A stretch of 64,000 nt of DNA from assembly GCF_019931575.1 (NCBI RefSeq), contig NZ_CP082923.1:2790001-2854000 (forward strand), given 5' to 3'. The notes below the pieces were generated by a model. That model searched no databases, was not told where the DNA came from, and worked only from the letters and a program-made list of their open reading frames with translations. Source of the stretch: Caulobacter segnis (GTDB lineage: Bacteria; Pseudomonadota; Alphaproteobacteria; Caulobacterales; Caulobacteraceae). The translations under genes and the position numbers were made by a program. The stretch's first letter is position 1; each line of letters starts with the position of its first letter. This document shows, piece by piece, positions 16,337 to 28,530 of this stretch.

Positions 16337-17922
16337 TTGCGCCTCCTGGGTGCGGGGTTTTGCTTGACGTACGCGATACTGTTGTCGATCCGGGCCAGCA
16401 GACGCCGCGCCCGAGCCTTGTCAGGATCGAAGGCCATCAACTCGACCGCGCGCACGCGGCCGGCGGCCAGGTAGGAAAGCGCCCCTCTGGCGTCGCCGGA
16501 GACGTAGGCGAGGCCGCCCTGGGCCTGCTTCAGCGCCACCCAGTCGGCCTGCAGATCCCGATCGTCAGGGTAGCGGGCCATCTCGATGTCGAGCTTCTTC
16601 TCTTCCATCGCGCGCTCGGTGACCGCGCGCTCCATGTCGCCGCTCACCTTGTAGGCCTCGGACATCCAGGCGTGGCGGTTGATCAGGTCCGCCGCCTGGA
16701 CGTGTCGGTCCTCGGCGATGCGAGCATCCACGTCCCGCATCACCCTAAGCGACTCGGCGCAATGCCTCGCGCTCTCCGCCTGGTCGCCGGCATCCACCGC
16801 CACGGTGCAAAGATTGCCTTCTGCGTAGCCCAGCTCCCGGCGGTACTCGATGCTGTCGGGCCGGAGTCTGGTCAGACGACCGGCTAAATCCCGATAGCGC
16901 CCATAGCCGGCCTTGGCCTCGGCCAGGCGCCCCTTGCGATAGGCCACCGTGGCCAGTCCGTATTCGTTCTGAGCATGGTCGAACAGGCGCTGGGGATTGT
17001 CTGGCTCGACCGCCAGGAGACGGCCAGTGATCGCGTAGGCTTGGCGGTAACGCGCGCTCGCCGTCGCCAGGTGGCCGCCCTCTTCGTTGTCCTCGCCCCA
17101 AGCGCTCAATACGCGCGCGAAGCGTTCCTGCGAGGTCGGCGCCAAGCGAGCCGGATCCTGCCCGGCGTAGTAGTCGAGCGCGCGCTGGGTGACCGCGCTC
17201 TGCACGGCCAGTCGCTGGTTCGGCGTCAATTTCGCCCGCAGGTCGGTCATCATGAATTCCACCAGCGACTCGGATTCGCCCCGTTGGCGTTCGGCTTCGT
17301 CACGAGCGTTCAAGGCGAAGGCCGTGAGCAGCCCCATGCCTAGCGCAGTCGCCAGAGACAGACCCGTGACGGCCATCACGCTGCGCAGTCGACGTTGCGC
17401 GTCGCGCTGGACCAGCTCGTCCAGCCCTACGCCGGCCACGCCGGCCACCAGCTTCAGCAGAGCCAGCCGCGATCCGTCGCCGGTCGGTCGGAAGTCGGCG
17501 GCCAGGGGTTCATGTCCCTCGCACAGCGGCGCGGGAAAGGCCTCGGCAGGCTCGCCTTTGGCCAGGGCCGCCAGGATCGGCCGGTCGGGATGCAAAGCGC
17601 GAAACAGCTCGATCTCGCGCGCCACCCAGGGCGAAGCCGCCGCGTTGGGCGTGCAGACCACGATCAGGGCGTTGGAAGCCGCCAGGGCGGCGCGAACCTC
17701 GACCGTCAGGTCGTGGGCGGCCGGCAGCTCCTCGCGGTCGCGGAAGATCGGCGTCAGTCGGCGCGGAACCTTGCCGCGCGGCGTCTCGCGGCCGACCAGT
17801 CGTCGGGGCAGGACATAGCGCTCCAAACGCGCGTGCAGGCGCCGCCCGAAGGCGGCGTCCCGATGATTGTAGCTGATGAACGCGCGATAGCGCGCAACGC
17901 CGGCCTGATCCCCGTCCATCAT
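16333..17922 (-). CDS. Membrane-anchored TIR-TPR protein, predicted NADase effector
   Basis: A 529-residue protein. Residues about 12-125 form a TIR domain: FISYNHRD (15-22), a long BB-loop region with IFRDREELP, LIVVCTPN, and SPWVAREIE (97-105). Glu103 sits where NAD-cleaving TIR domains carry the catalytic Glu (W-x-x-x-E, as in SARM1). One membrane helix spans about 181-205, then a charged helix and TPR-like repeats (about 220-520). Family knowledge: bacterial TIR domains commonly cleave NAD or make NAD-derived signals in immunity; activity here is inferred. It is first in the operon TIR / orphan / TPR-SLOG and divergent from the peroxidase operon. Start could also be the second ATG at 17919. 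Confidence 0.85.
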   Translation of the reverse strand: MMDGDQAGVARYRAFISYNHRDAAFGRRLHARLERYVLPRRLVGRETPRGKVPRRLTPIFRDREELPAAHDLTVEVRAALAASNALIVVCTPNAAASPWVAREIELFRALHPDRPILAALAKGEPAEAFPAPLCEGHEPLAADFRPTGDGSRLALLKLVAGVAGVGLDELVQRDAQRRLRSVMAVTGLSLATALGMGLLTAFALNARDEAERQRGESESLVEFMMTDLRAKLTPNQRLAVQSAVTQRALDYYAGQDPARLAPTSQERFARVLSAWGEDNEEGGHLATASARYRQAYAITGRLLAVEPDNPQRLFDHAQNEYGLATVAYRKGRLAEAKAGYGRYRDLAGRLTRLRPDSIEYRRELGYAEGNLCTVAVDAGDQAESARHCAESLRVMRDVDARIAEDRHVQAADLINRHAWMSEAYKVSGDMERAVTERAMEEKKLDIEMARYPDDRDLQADWVALKQAQGGLAYVSGDARGALSYLAAGRVRAVELMAFDPDKARARRLLARIDNSIAYVKQNPAPRRRK

Positions 17923-18006
17923 CTCGCCGCCCCGCCCAGGACGAGAATGTCAGAGGCGCCGGGCCGGCACAACTTTATCGGTTAGCCGCGAAACTTTCTC
18001 GGAAGG

Positions 18007-18022
18007 CGTGACGGCCATCACG
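18007..18022. promoter_or_regulatory. CRP-like box in the divergent promoter region
   Basis: CGTGACGGCCATCACG is a perfect inverted repeat with the GTGA-N6-TCAC core of CRP-type sites. It lies between the divergent TIR operon (start 17922) and the exported-protein/peroxidase operon (start 18088). Functional assignment is inference; a Crp/Fnr-type regulator is encoded at 13468. Confidence 0.45.
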
Positions 18023-18087
18023 CGGCGTCGATACGACACGGGATCAATCTCATGGCGGGCCACGGAAAGGTGGTCGGGAGAAAAGCC

Positions 18088-19308
18088 ATGAAATTCATCA
18101 GCTTCGCCAGCCGCCTGGCGATCATGACCGTCCTGGCCGGCGCGACGCCGGTCCGAGCGGAAGACACCACGACGCCTGATCCCAATGCGGCGACGGTCGC
18201 GGCGACGGCCAGGCTGACCGCCCAAACGGCCTACATCACCGCCCAGACCGAAAAGGTGAAGGCTCAGGCCGCCGCTCTCGGCCTGCCCGCCGTCACGGGC
18301 CAGACCACGCTCACCGGCGACAAGGCCGGCGCGACCGAGGCCTGGATGCTGTCGTCTTCGGCGCTCAACGAGGCGGCGGGCGCGATCGCTCAGGCCGTCA
18401 GGGGCGACGGGCCGTTCCTGCTGCTCGCCAAGGACCAGGTCGTGAACCTCGCCCTGGCTGATTCCCTCAAGGACCACATCGACACCTTGTCGACCGCGGC
18501 GATCTCGACCTGGAAGGCCTACTGCGACAAGACCGGCGGCCCGGCCGACCTCCACACGTTCGGGCTCGAAGCCGGCGAGAAGGCCATGGGCCTAGGCGCC
18601 GCGCCGGCCGCGATCGGCGCCGTCCTGGGCGCCTTCAAGGTCGACACCGAGATCCAGGGCGTCGCCGTCGCCGCCGAGGACGCGGCCTTCGTCAACGCCG
18701 TCGCCACGAAACTCAAGACCGATACCGTTATCGTCCCGTCCGAGATCGCCGCCCTGCCGTCGACAGGAAAGGCGCCGCCTTCGCCGGAGGCGCTGATGGG
18801 CGGCTGGAACAGGTTGGCCGCCAGCCAGCGGGCGCTCTCAGACTGCCGCACCCGTCTCGCGGGCAAGCCGGAGTCCGATCCGCTGACGGCGCAGATCGCC
18901 GAGATCGACCGCCAGCTGATGCGGATCGACACCTTCGCCAGCGATGTGACCGCCTCCAGCACCGACGCCCCCAGCCTGCTCGCCCGCGCCCGTCTGGCGG
19001 AGGCGATCCCGTCGAACGTCAAGGTGCTGCGCGTCCGCGTCGAGCACGCCGGCGGCAGCCTGATCAAACGCACCACCGTTCTGACCGCCTTCGGCTATCC
19101 CGCCATCGCCCTGACCAGCGGGCTGGTTGTCAGCTACCGGCTGACCGATCCCCGCACGGGCAAGGTCTTGAAGTCGGACCTGCTGGTCTGCCGCACCGCC
19201 CGCACGCGACTGGGCAAGGTGCAGGAGGGCAAGGTCGGCGTCGCGGGCTGCGGCCAGACGACCCTGGTCGCTCAAACGGGCGCTAAGACGGGGAGCGGCC
19301 AGCCATGA
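18088..19308 (+). CDS. Exported protein of unknown function, first gene of peroxidase operon
   Basis: 406 residues with a signal peptide (MKFISFASRLAIMTVLAGA, cleavage likely after TPVRA). The mature part is mostly helical, Ala/Thr-rich, with TARLTAQTAYITAQTEKVKAQ suggesting a coiled coil after the signal peptide. Three cysteines in the mature chain could form a disulphide. No known domain recognised. I use ATG at 18088 (GGGAG upstream, good signal peptide) rather than ATG at 18052. The stop overlaps the start of the next gene (ATGA). Probably periplasmic, working with the membrane protein and peroxidase encoded downstream (inference). Confidence 0.8.
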   Translation: MKFISFASRLAIMTVLAGATPVRAEDTTTPDPNAATVAATARLTAQTAYITAQTEKVKAQAAALGLPAVTGQTTLTGDKAGATEAWMLSSSALNEAAGAIAQAVRGDGPFLLLAKDQVVNLALADSLKDHIDTLSTAAISTWKAYCDKTGGPADLHTFGLEAGEKAMGLGAAPAAIGAVLGAFKVDTEIQGVAVAAEDAAFVNAVATKLKTDTVIVPSEIAALPSTGKAPPSPEALMGGWNRLAASQRALSDCRTRLAGKPESDPLTAQIAEIDRQLMRIDTFASDVTASSTDAPSLLARARLAEAIPSNVKVLRVRVEHAGGSLIKRTTVLTAFGYPAIALTSGLVVSYRLTDPRTGKVLKSDLLVCRTARTRLGKVQEGKVGVAGCGQTTLVAQTGAKTGSGQP

Positions 19309-19844
19309 GCCTCAACAGCCTCGCCCGCCGGCACGCGGCCGGCACGAAAGCCGGCCGGATGCTCGCCGCCGCGTCGCCGCCGCTTGCCGGATCGACGCCC
19401 GCCGCGAAACGCGAGAAAGCCTTCGAGACCCTCGGGCGCTATCTGCCGGCCGAGACCATGGCCGTGTTCCCCGCCGCCATCGCGGCCATCGTGGCCATCC
19501 CCCTTTCGACAAGCCCGGCGGCGCAGCACCTGCGGGAGGTTCTGCCCTGGGCGGCCTATTGGGTTTGCGCGGCGCTGACCCCGGTGATCTACCTCCTTAC
19601 CGCCCTGGCCAAACAGCGCGAGGCCGAACGGCAAGCCGGGACGACGCCGCAGCCCTTCCGTCCCCATCCCTGGCCGCCGACCGCCGCTTTCATCGCCTTC
19701 CTGGTGTGGGCGTTCTCGGTCACGAATTTCATCACCGCGGATCAGACGAAGGCTTGGGACGCGCTGATCGCCTTCGCGGCGGTGTTCGTCTCGTCGCTGC
19801 TCTCGCTGGTCGACCGGGCCCTGGGCCTGCCGTCGCCGGACTGA
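19305..19844 (+). CDS. Four-helix membrane protein of unknown function
   Basis: 179 residues: a basic N-terminal 40 residues, then four hydrophobic helices in two pairs (AVFPAAIAAIVAIPL; WAAYWVCAALTPVIYLLTAL; AAFIAFLVWAFSV; ALIAFAAVFVSSLLSLV), with a short Arg/Pro-rich cytoplasmic loop in the middle. No family recognised. The ATG at 19305 overlaps the stop of the exported-protein gene (ATGA) and has GGGGAG upstream, so the pair is translationally coupled. The haem-peroxidase gene follows after 39 bases. Possibly a membrane anchor or channel-like element of this module (inference). Confidence 0.8.
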   Translation: MSLNSLARRHAAGTKAGRMLAAASPPLAGSTPAAKREKAFETLGRYLPAETMAVFPAAIAAIVAIPLSTSPAAQHLREVLPWAAYWVCAALTPVIYLLTALAKQREAERQAGTTPQPFRPHPWPPTAAFIAFLVWAFSVTNFITADQTKAWDALIAFAAVFVSSLLSLVDRALGLPSPD

Positions 19845-19883
19845 CGCCCCCTTTCCCTTTCTCTCATATCCAGGAGAAGTCCC

Positions 19884-21614
19884 ATGCTCTTGTCCCTCGG
19901 GCACGGCGAGCGCGTCGTGCTGGTCGACGCCGCCACGCCGGCCGACACCCAACTGCGGATCGCCGCCCAGGCGGAGTCCGACCGCAAGGCCGTCACTGGA
20001 GCCGACGCGACCGAGGCGCCGCGCGCCCGGCGCGGAGCCAGCGCCACCGGCGAAGGCGACCGGTTCGGCTATCTCTTTCCCGACGCGGAGCCCCTGCCGG
20101 TCATCGAGGCCGCCCGGCTCGACGCCCTGGCCGAAGCCATGGCCGAGGCGGCCGGCGACGTCACGCGGTCGGGCATTCCGCCGCTGATGACCTACTACGG
20201 CCAGTTCATCGACCACGACATCACGGCCAACACCGATCGCGACAACGGCAAGACCTTCACCATCGTGGGCGACTCCATCGCGCCCCTCCCCCGCGACCTG
20301 GTGGTCTCCGGGATCACCAACCTGCGCAGCGGCGCCCTCGACCTGGACAGCGTCTATGGCGACGGGCCGCTGGATCATCCGCTGGAAGCGGTGTTCCGGG
20401 ACGGCCCCAGGATGCGTGTCGGCCAGGAAACCGACGTGACCGCCAAGTTCCCACAGATGGAACGCCCGCCCCTTCCCGCCGACAAGGCGTCGGACCTGCC
20501 GCGGGTGGGACCGCTGGTGGCGGCGGGGCTGCTGGACCCATCGGCGGTGCCGGCCGAACTGCGGACGCCCGGCCTCGAGCCGATCGACAGCCGCAAGGCC
20601 TTCATCGGCGACGGCCGCAACGACGAAAATCTGGTCGTCGCCCAGCTGCACACGGCGATGCTGCGGTTCCACAACGCGGTCGTCGACGTACTGCCCGCCG
20701 GTCCCGACCGCGAGCGGTTCCTCGCCGCGCGCCAGTTCGTGCGGCATGTCCATCAATGGCTGGTGTTGAACGACTATCTGCCCACGATCTGCGACCAGCA
20801 GGTTCTCCAGGCCGTCCTGGACGCGGGCGCGCCGCTCTACACCCAGTTCCGCCAGGCGCGGGCCGGCCAGGTTCCGCCCGACTCGATGCCTTTGCCGCTG
20901 GAGTTCTCGGTGGCCGCCTTCCGGTTCGGGCACTCGATGATCCGCGAAGGCTACGACTACAACCGCAACTTCGGGCAGGAGGCCAAGATCGCGCCCGACG
21001 CCAGCCTGGCCCTGCTGTTCCAGTTCACCGGTAAGTCGCCTGACCCGTTCTTCGGCGATCCGACATTGCCCAACAACTGGATCGTCGAGTGGTCGCGTTT
21101 CGTCTCGCCCGCCGATGAGCGACACGAGGCCCGGCCTATCGACACGCGCCTGTCGCCAACCTTGCTGCGGCTGCCCAACGAGACGGGAGAACCGGAGGAC
21201 CTGATGAAGCACCTGGCGCGCCGCAACCTGCGTCGCGGATGGCTGCTGAACCTGCCCAGCGCCCAGTCCCTGATCGCCGCGCTGGCGGCTATGGGCCTGC
21301 CGGTCGGCCGGGTCCTCACGCAAGCGGAACTGCTCTCGGGCGCCACCGCGGAAGCCCTGATCGCCGGCGGCTTCGACGCCGCGACGCCGCTATGGTTCTA
21401 CGTTCTGAAGGAGGCCGAGGTGGTGCATGGCGGCCAACGCCTGGGTCCGTTGGGCTCGCGCATCGTCGCCGAGACGCTCGCCGGCCTGGTGATCAACGAT
21501 CCAGACAGCTTCTGGAGCCGGAACCCCGCATGGCGGCCGGCTGACGCTTTGCGGCCGGCGGGCGTGGCGGTCGAAAGCCTGAAGGACCTCCTGAAAGCGG
21601 CTGGCGTGGCCTGA
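19884..21614 (+). CDS. Animal-type haem peroxidase, cytoplasmic
   Basis: A 576-residue member of the peroxidase-cyclooxygenase (An_peroxidase) superfamily. Key residues are in place: distal Gln107/Asp110/His111 in GQFIDHD, catalytic Arg245 and Glu248 in GRNDENL, proximal His350 in FRFGHSMIR. Asp110 and Glu248 correspond to the residues that ester-link haem in mammalian enzymes. Family reaction: peroxide-dependent oxidation of halides or organic substrates. No signal peptide is seen; the ATG at 19884 has AGGAG 7 bases upstream, so the enzyme is probably cytosolic. It ends the operon with the exported and four-helix proteins, opposite a TIR operon. Substrate unknown; a role in oxidative killing or signalling is inference. 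Confidence 0.92.
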   Translation: MLLSLGHGERVVLVDAATPADTQLRIAAQAESDRKAVTGADATEAPRARRGASATGEGDRFGYLFPDAEPLPVIEAARLDALAEAMAEAAGDVTRSGIPPLMTYYGQFIDHDITANTDRDNGKTFTIVGDSIAPLPRDLVVSGITNLRSGALDLDSVYGDGPLDHPLEAVFRDGPRMRVGQETDVTAKFPQMERPPLPADKASDLPRVGPLVAAGLLDPSAVPAELRTPGLEPIDSRKAFIGDGRNDENLVVAQLHTAMLRFHNAVVDVLPAGPDRERFLAARQFVRHVHQWLVLNDYLPTICDQQVLQAVLDAGAPLYTQFRQARAGQVPPDSMPLPLEFSVAAFRFGHSMIREGYDYNRNFGQEAKIAPDASLALLFQFTGKSPDPFFGDPTLPNNWIVEWSRFVSPADERHEARPIDTRLSPTLLRLPNETGEPEDLMKHLARRNLRRGWLLNLPSAQSLIAALAAMGLPVGRVLTQAELLSGATAEALIAGGFDAATPLWFYVLKEAEVVHGGQRLGPLGSRIVAETLAGLVINDPDSFWSRNPAWRPADALRPAGVAVESLKDLLKAAGVA

Positions 21615-21703
21615 GACGAACGGGCGCCGCCAGCCTCAATGAAGCCCACCACTCGGTGTGGCTCCACTTTCGGCTCATCCCCGGCCTCCGGGGTGTCGGC
21701 CAC

Positions 21704-21735
21704 CCCGCCTTCGGCGCTTCAACGCCGAAGGCGGG
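21704..21735. terminator. Long perfect hairpin between peroxidase and guaA
   Basis: Thirteen-base perfect arms (CCCGCCTTCGGCG / CGCCGAAGGCGGG) around the loop CTTCAA. No T-run follows on either strand, so it may be a bidirectional or factor-dependent terminator, or a REP-like element, in the 273-base gap between the two converging genes. Confidence 0.55.
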
Positions 21736-21854
21736 TAGGCGCCGTTCCTTGGAAACAGGGGCCGCGTGGCGGTAGCGTCAGTCAGAAGCGGACAGACCTT
21801 CGCTGCATCCAAGACGCCTCTCTTCCCCATCACTTCGCGCAAGGATGACGGAAG

Positions 21855-21879
21855 CAAAAAAGAAGGCGCTGAAAGCGCC
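21855..21879 (-). terminator. Rho-independent terminator of guaA
   Basis: On the minus strand the stem GGCGCT/AGCGCC with a short loop is followed by TTCTTTTTTGC, beginning 9 bases after the guaA stop codon. Confidence 0.85.
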
Positions 21880-21887
21880 CCCTTTGA

Positions 21888-23447
21888 TCACTCCCACTCG
21901 ATCGTGCCAGGCGGCTTGCTGGTCACGTCGTAGACGACGCGGTTGACGCCGCGGACCTCGTTGATGATCCGGGTGGCCGTCTTGCCCAGGATCGGCCAGG
22001 GGAATTCGAAGAAGTCTGCGGTCATGCCATCGGTCGAGGTGACCGCGCGCAGGGCCAGGACGTTCTCGTAGGTGCGGGCGTCGCCCATGACGCCGACGGT
22101 CTTGACCGGCAGCAGCACGGCGAAGGCCTGCCAGATCTGGTCGTAGAGGCCGGCATTGCGGATCTCTTCCAGATAGATGGCGTCGGCGTCCTGCAGGACC
22201 TTGACCTTCTCGGGCGTGATCTCACCGGGGATGCGGATGGCCAGGCCCGGGCCGGGGAACGGGTGGCGGCCGACGAAGGCCGGCGCCAGGCCCAGCTCGA
22301 CGCCCAGGGCGCGGACCTCGTCCTTGAAGAGTTCGCGCAGCGGTTCGACCAGCTTCAGCTTCATGTAGTCCGGCAGGCCGCCGACATTGTGGTGGCTCTT
22401 GATCACTGCCGAGGGGCCGCCGCGGGCCGAGACGCTCTCGACCACGTCCGGATAGAGCGTGCCTTGGGCCAGGAACTCGGCCCCGTCGATCTTGGCGGCT
22501 TCCTTGTCGAAGACGTCGATGAACAGGCGGCCAATGGTCTTGCGCTTGGTCTCCGGGTCGCTGACGCCGGCCAGCTCGCCCAGGAACAGGTCGCCGGCGT
22601 CCACGTGGACCAGCGGGATGTTGTAGTGGTCACGGAACAGGGTGACGACCTGGTCGGCCTCGTTCTTGCGCAGCAGGCCGGTGTCGACGAACACGCAGGT
22701 CAGTTGGTCGCCGATCGCCTCGTGGATCAGGACGGCGGCCACCGAGCTGTCGACGCCGCCCGACAGACCGCAGATCACCTTGCCGGTCCCGACCTGGTCG
22801 CGGATCTTCTGGACCATCTCCTGGCGGAAGGCCGCCATGGTCCAGTCGCCCTTGAGACCGGCCAGCTTCAGGAAGTTCTTGTAGATCTTGCTGCCGTTGA
22901 CGGTGTGGACCACCTCGGGGTGGAACTGGACGGCGTAGATTTTCTTCTCGTCGTTGGCGATGGCGGCGAACGGCGCGCCGGTCGAGGTGGCGATGACCTC
23001 GAAACCTTCGGGGATGGCGGTGACGCGGTCGCCGTGGCTCATCCAGACGGTTTCCAGCTCGCCGACGCCGGCCAAGCCCTGGAACAGCGGGCTCTGCTTG
23101 CCGATCGTCAGCTCGGCGCGGCCGAACTCGCCGGCGTGGCCGCCCTCGACCTTGCCGCCCAGCACGTCGCACAGCAGCTGCTGGCCGTAGCAGATGGCCA
23201 GCAGGGGCAGACCCAGGTCGAACAGCTTGCGCCCGATACGGGGGCTGTCGTCCTCCAGCACGCTGGCCGGACCGCCCGACAGGATGATGGCGGTCGGCTT
23301 GTACGCGTCGACCAGATCCTCGGCCTTGTCGAACGGATGGATCTCGCAATAGACGCCGGCCTCGCGCACCCGTCGCGCGATCAGCTGGGTCACTTGGCTG
23401 CCGAAATCGACGATCAGGACGCGCTGGTGGTGGGGTTCGGTGGTCAT
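21888..23447 (-). CDS. guaA: GMP synthase (glutamine-hydrolysing)
   Basis: A 519-residue bifunctional enzyme converting XMP to GMP. N-terminal class I glutamine amidotransferase ([17 protein letters not shown], nucleophile region [12 protein letters not shown] with Cys), middle ATP-pyrophosphatase with the P-loop [12 protein letters not shown], and C-terminal dimerisation domain ending KPPGTIEWE, the hallmark end of GuaA. The ATG at 23447 (GGAG upstream) is preferred to TTG at 23453. It is the last gene of the operon guaB - MAPEG gene - rsmB-like - guaA, uniting both steps from IMP to GMP, and is followed by a terminator. Confidence 0.98.
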   Translation of the reverse strand: MTTEPHHQRVLIVDFGSQVTQLIARRVREAGVYCEIHPFDKAEDLVDAYKPTAIILSGGPASVLEDDSPRIGRKLFDLGLPLLAICYGQQLLCDVLGGKVEGGHAGEFGRAELTIGKQSPLFQGLAGVGELETVWMSHGDRVTAIPEGFEVIATSTGAPFAAIANDEKKIYAVQFHPEVVHTVNGSKIYKNFLKLAGLKGDWTMAAFRQEMVQKIRDQVGTGKVICGLSGGVDSSVAAVLIHEAIGDQLTCVFVDTGLLRKNEADQVVTLFRDHYNIPLVHVDAGDLFLGELAGVSDPETKRKTIGRLFIDVFDKEAAKIDGAEFLAQGTLYPDVVESVSARGGPSAVIKSHHNVGGLPDYMKLKLVEPLRELFKDEVRALGVELGLAPAFVGRHPFPGPGLAIRIPGEITPEKVKVLQDADAIYLEEIRNAGLYDQIWQAFAVLLPVKTVGVMGDARTYENVLALRAVTSTDGMTADFFEFPWPILGKTATRIINEVRGVNRVVYDVTSKPPGTIEWE

Positions 23448-23478
23448 CGGCAAATCTCCAGCGGTCAGGCGTTCAAGG

Positions 23479-24756
23479 TCAGGGCGTGTACGAGGATCGC
23501 TCGAGCACGGCGGCGAAGAAGCCGTCGGTCCCGGCGCGGTAAGGGGTCAGGCGCAGATAGCCTTCGGGCGTGACGTGCGTGACGCCCGGCAGGGCGATCG
23601 GCTTCACGGTGAATTCGGGGTGACGTTCGAGGAAGCCGGCCACGCGGTCCTCGTTCTCGTCGGTCAAGAGCGAGCAGGTGACATAGACCATGCGGCCGCC
23701 GGCCTTCACGAAGGTCGAGGCGTCCTCCAGGACCGAGTCCTGCTCGATCTGCCGCTTGGCCAACTGGTCGGGCGACAGGCGCCACTTGGCGTCCGGGTGG
23801 CGGCGCCAGGTGCCCGCGCCCGTGCAGGGGGCGTCCACGAAGACGACGTCGATCTTGCCTTCCAGGCCCTTCAGGGGCGTGGCCTCGATCGGTGAGCGGA
23901 TCTGCAGGTTGCGGACCCCTGCCCTCTGGCTGCGCCGGATGGTGTCGGCCAGGCGGCGGGCGTCGCTGTCGTGGGCGAAGATCTGGCCGGTGTTGCCCAT
24001 GGCGGCGGCCAGGGCCAACGTCTTGCCGCCCCCGCCGGCGCAGAAGTCCAGCACCTGCTTGCCCTTCACGTCACCCGCCACGGCGGCGGCGATCTGTGAG
24101 CCCAGGTCCTGGACCTCGAACCAGCCCTTGGAGAAGGCCGGCACGGCCTCGACGGACGGCGTGCGCTCGGCGGCGGCCGGGGCCGGGATGCGGAAGGCGT
24201 TGGGCAGGATCCCGGCCGGCGCGGCGTGGATCGGCGCCAGGGCCTTGGCGGCGCGCTCGGCGTCGGTCTTCAGGGTGTTGACCCGCAGGTCGACCGGCGC
24301 GCGTTCGGACAGCGCCCGCATCTCGACGGCCTGGTCGGCGCCGAAAGCGCGGGCCAGACGCGCCTCCAGCCAATCGGGATAGTCGCCCGCCACCGGCGCC
24401 GGGGCGCCGTCCAGCGAGACGGGATTGGAGAGACGTTCGCGCTCGGCGTCGGTCAGGGCGCCGAAGCCGTGCTCCTCGGCGGCGGCTTCGCCGATGCGAT
24501 CGGGCGTCCAGGCCCAGACGAAGCCCAGCACGCCCAGCGTGACGCCGCGCGGACTAGCGTCGCCCATCATCCAGCCCAGCGAGCGCTTGCGACGCAGAGC
24601 ATCCAGCACCAGGCCCGAGACGAAGGCGCGGTCCTTCGAACCAGCGTAGCGCGCGGCGTCGCCCCAGCGCTTCAGCGCCATCTTGACCGGAAAATGCCGC
24701 GTCTCGATCTCGGTCAGAACCTCGATCGCCGCTGAAACCCGTCCTCCGTCGCGCAT
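23479..24756 (-). CDS. RsmB/NOP2-family RNA (cytosine-5)-methyltransferase
   Basis: 425 residues. An N-terminal NusB-like/RNA-binding part is followed by the SAM-binding motif [21 protein letters not shown], motif [18 protein letters not shown] with the conserved Pro-Cys, and motif VI YVTCSLL carrying the catalytic Cys. It methylates a cytosine in rRNA (16S C967-type) or another RNA; exact target not assignable. The ATG at 24756 overlaps the stop of the MAPEG gene (TGATG); a longer reading frame upstream only re-reads that gene. It sits between guaB and guaA in one transcript. Confidence 0.93.
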   Translation of the reverse strand: MRDGGRVSAAIEVLTEIETRHFPVKMALKRWGDAARYAGSKDRAFVSGLVLDALRRKRSLGWMMGDASPRGVTLGVLGFVWAWTPDRIGEAAAEEHGFGALTDAERERLSNPVSLDGAPAPVAGDYPDWLEARLARAFGADQAVEMRALSERAPVDLRVNTLKTDAERAAKALAPIHAAPAGILPNAFRIPAPAAAERTPSVEAVPAFSKGWFEVQDLGSQIAAAVAGDVKGKQVLDFCAGGGGKTLALAAAMGNTGQIFAHDSDARRLADTIRRSQRAGVRNLQIRSPIEATPLKGLEGKIDVVFVDAPCTGAGTWRRHPDAKWRLSPDQLAKRQIEQDSVLEDASTFVKAGGRMVYVTCSLLTDENEDRVAGFLERHPEFTVKPIALPGVTHVTPEGYLRLTPYRAGTDGFFAAVLERSSYTP

Positions 24757-25151
24757 CAGACCACCAGGGCCAGGAGCAGCATCAGGATCCCGACCATCGA
24801 CGCCAGCCAGACCAGGCTGCGCGCGTAGGGCACGCCGAGCGCATAGAGGGGGACGTAGACGGCGCGGGCCACGACATAGAGCGCCGCGCCGTAGGCGGTC
24901 AGCGCGCCGAGGCGGCCGCCGAGGTAGTCGACCGCCACCAGGGCCACGAAGAACGGAAACGTCTCGCGGAAGTTGGCGAAGGCGCGCTCGAGCCGCCCCG
25001 CGACGCCGGTCAGCGCGACCGGCTCGTCGCGGGGGCCCGCATTCCACTTCAAGCCGCGCTGAGGCTGGGCGGCCGCGGCCGCCCATAGCAGGTGGACGAT
25101 CCCGATGATCACCGCCACCGCCACCATCTGCAGCTCGAAGGCCATCCGCAT
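24756..25151 (-). CDS. MAPEG-family membrane protein
   Basis: 131 residues with four hydrophobic helices. The motif WNAGPRDEP followed by LERAFANFRETFPFFVALV is characteristic of the MAPEG family (membrane-associated proteins in eicosanoid and glutathione metabolism), bacterial YecN-like branch. The biochemical role of these bacterial members is unknown. It starts 3 bases after the guaB stop and overlaps rsmB, so it is co-transcribed with GMP synthesis genes; the functional reason for that is unclear. Confidence 0.9.
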   Translation of the reverse strand: MRMAFELQMVAVAVIIGIVHLLWAAAAAQPQRGLKWNAGPRDEPVALTGVAGRLERAFANFRETFPFFVALVAVDYLGGRLGALTAYGAALYVVARAVYVPLYALGVPYARSLVWLASMVGILMLLLALVV

Positions 25152-25154
25152 CGG

Positions 25155-27819
<2,665 letters not shown>

Positions 27820-27823
<4 letters not shown>

Positions 27824-28530
27824 TGCCCCTTGAACCCCGTCGCGACCAGGAACACCTCGGAGCTGTCCTGGCGGCTGGCCTTGGGCTTGAAGTGCTGGAC
27901 CCGTTCGAAGTGGCGCTTCAGCCGACCGATGATCTCGGCAGTCTCGCCGCCCTGGAAGGCCTTGGCGACGAAAGCCCCGCCGGGCTTCAGGACGTCGATG
28001 GCGAACTCGGCCGCGATCTCGATCAGGCCGACGATGCGCAGGTGGTCGGTCTCGCGGTGACCGACGGTGTTGGGAGCCATGTCCGACATGACCAGGTCCG
28101 GCTTCCCGCCCAGAAGCTCCAGCAGCTTCTCCGGCGCGTCGTCGGCGGTGAAGTCCATCTCCAGCAGGTGCGCCGGCGCCACGGGATCGACCGGCAGGAG
28201 GTCGATGCCCACGAGGTCGGTCACGCCACGCTCCACGGCGATCTGCAGCCAGCCGCCCGGCGCGCAGCCCAGGTCGATGACCTTCGCGCCCTTCTTGAAG
28301 AACCGGAACTTGTCGTCGATCTCGCTGATCTTGAAGGCCGCGCGGCTGCGATAGCCCAGGGCGCGGGCCTTGGCCGAGAACGGGTCGTTGATCTGCCGCT
28401 CCAGCCAGGCCTGCTGGCTGGGCGTGCGGCCATAGGCGGTCTTCAGGCGCGCGGGCTTGCCGCGACCGCCCTCGTTGCCCCCGGCCGGCGGCTTGACCAT
28501 GCGCTTGCGGGGAGGTTGTTCGTCGCTCAT
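27820..28530 (-). CDS. rlmE: 23S rRNA (uridine-2'-O)-methyltransferase
   Basis: 236 residues, RlmE/FtsJ family, which methylates U2552 of 23S rRNA. The catalytic K-D-K-E set is visible: Lys in the YRSRAAFKI region, Asp in MSDMAPN, Lys in FVAKAFQGG, Glu in SSEVFLVA. SAM motif: VIDLGCAPGGWLQ. The N-terminal 30 residues are basic and poorly conserved. The ATG overlaps the ppx stop (ATGA) and the stop overlaps the channel start (GTGA), so the three genes are tightly coupled. Confidence 0.97.

Noticed and set aside
22263..23573. 436-codon plus-strand open frame opposite guaA
   Set aside because: Shadow of a strongly conserved essential gene.
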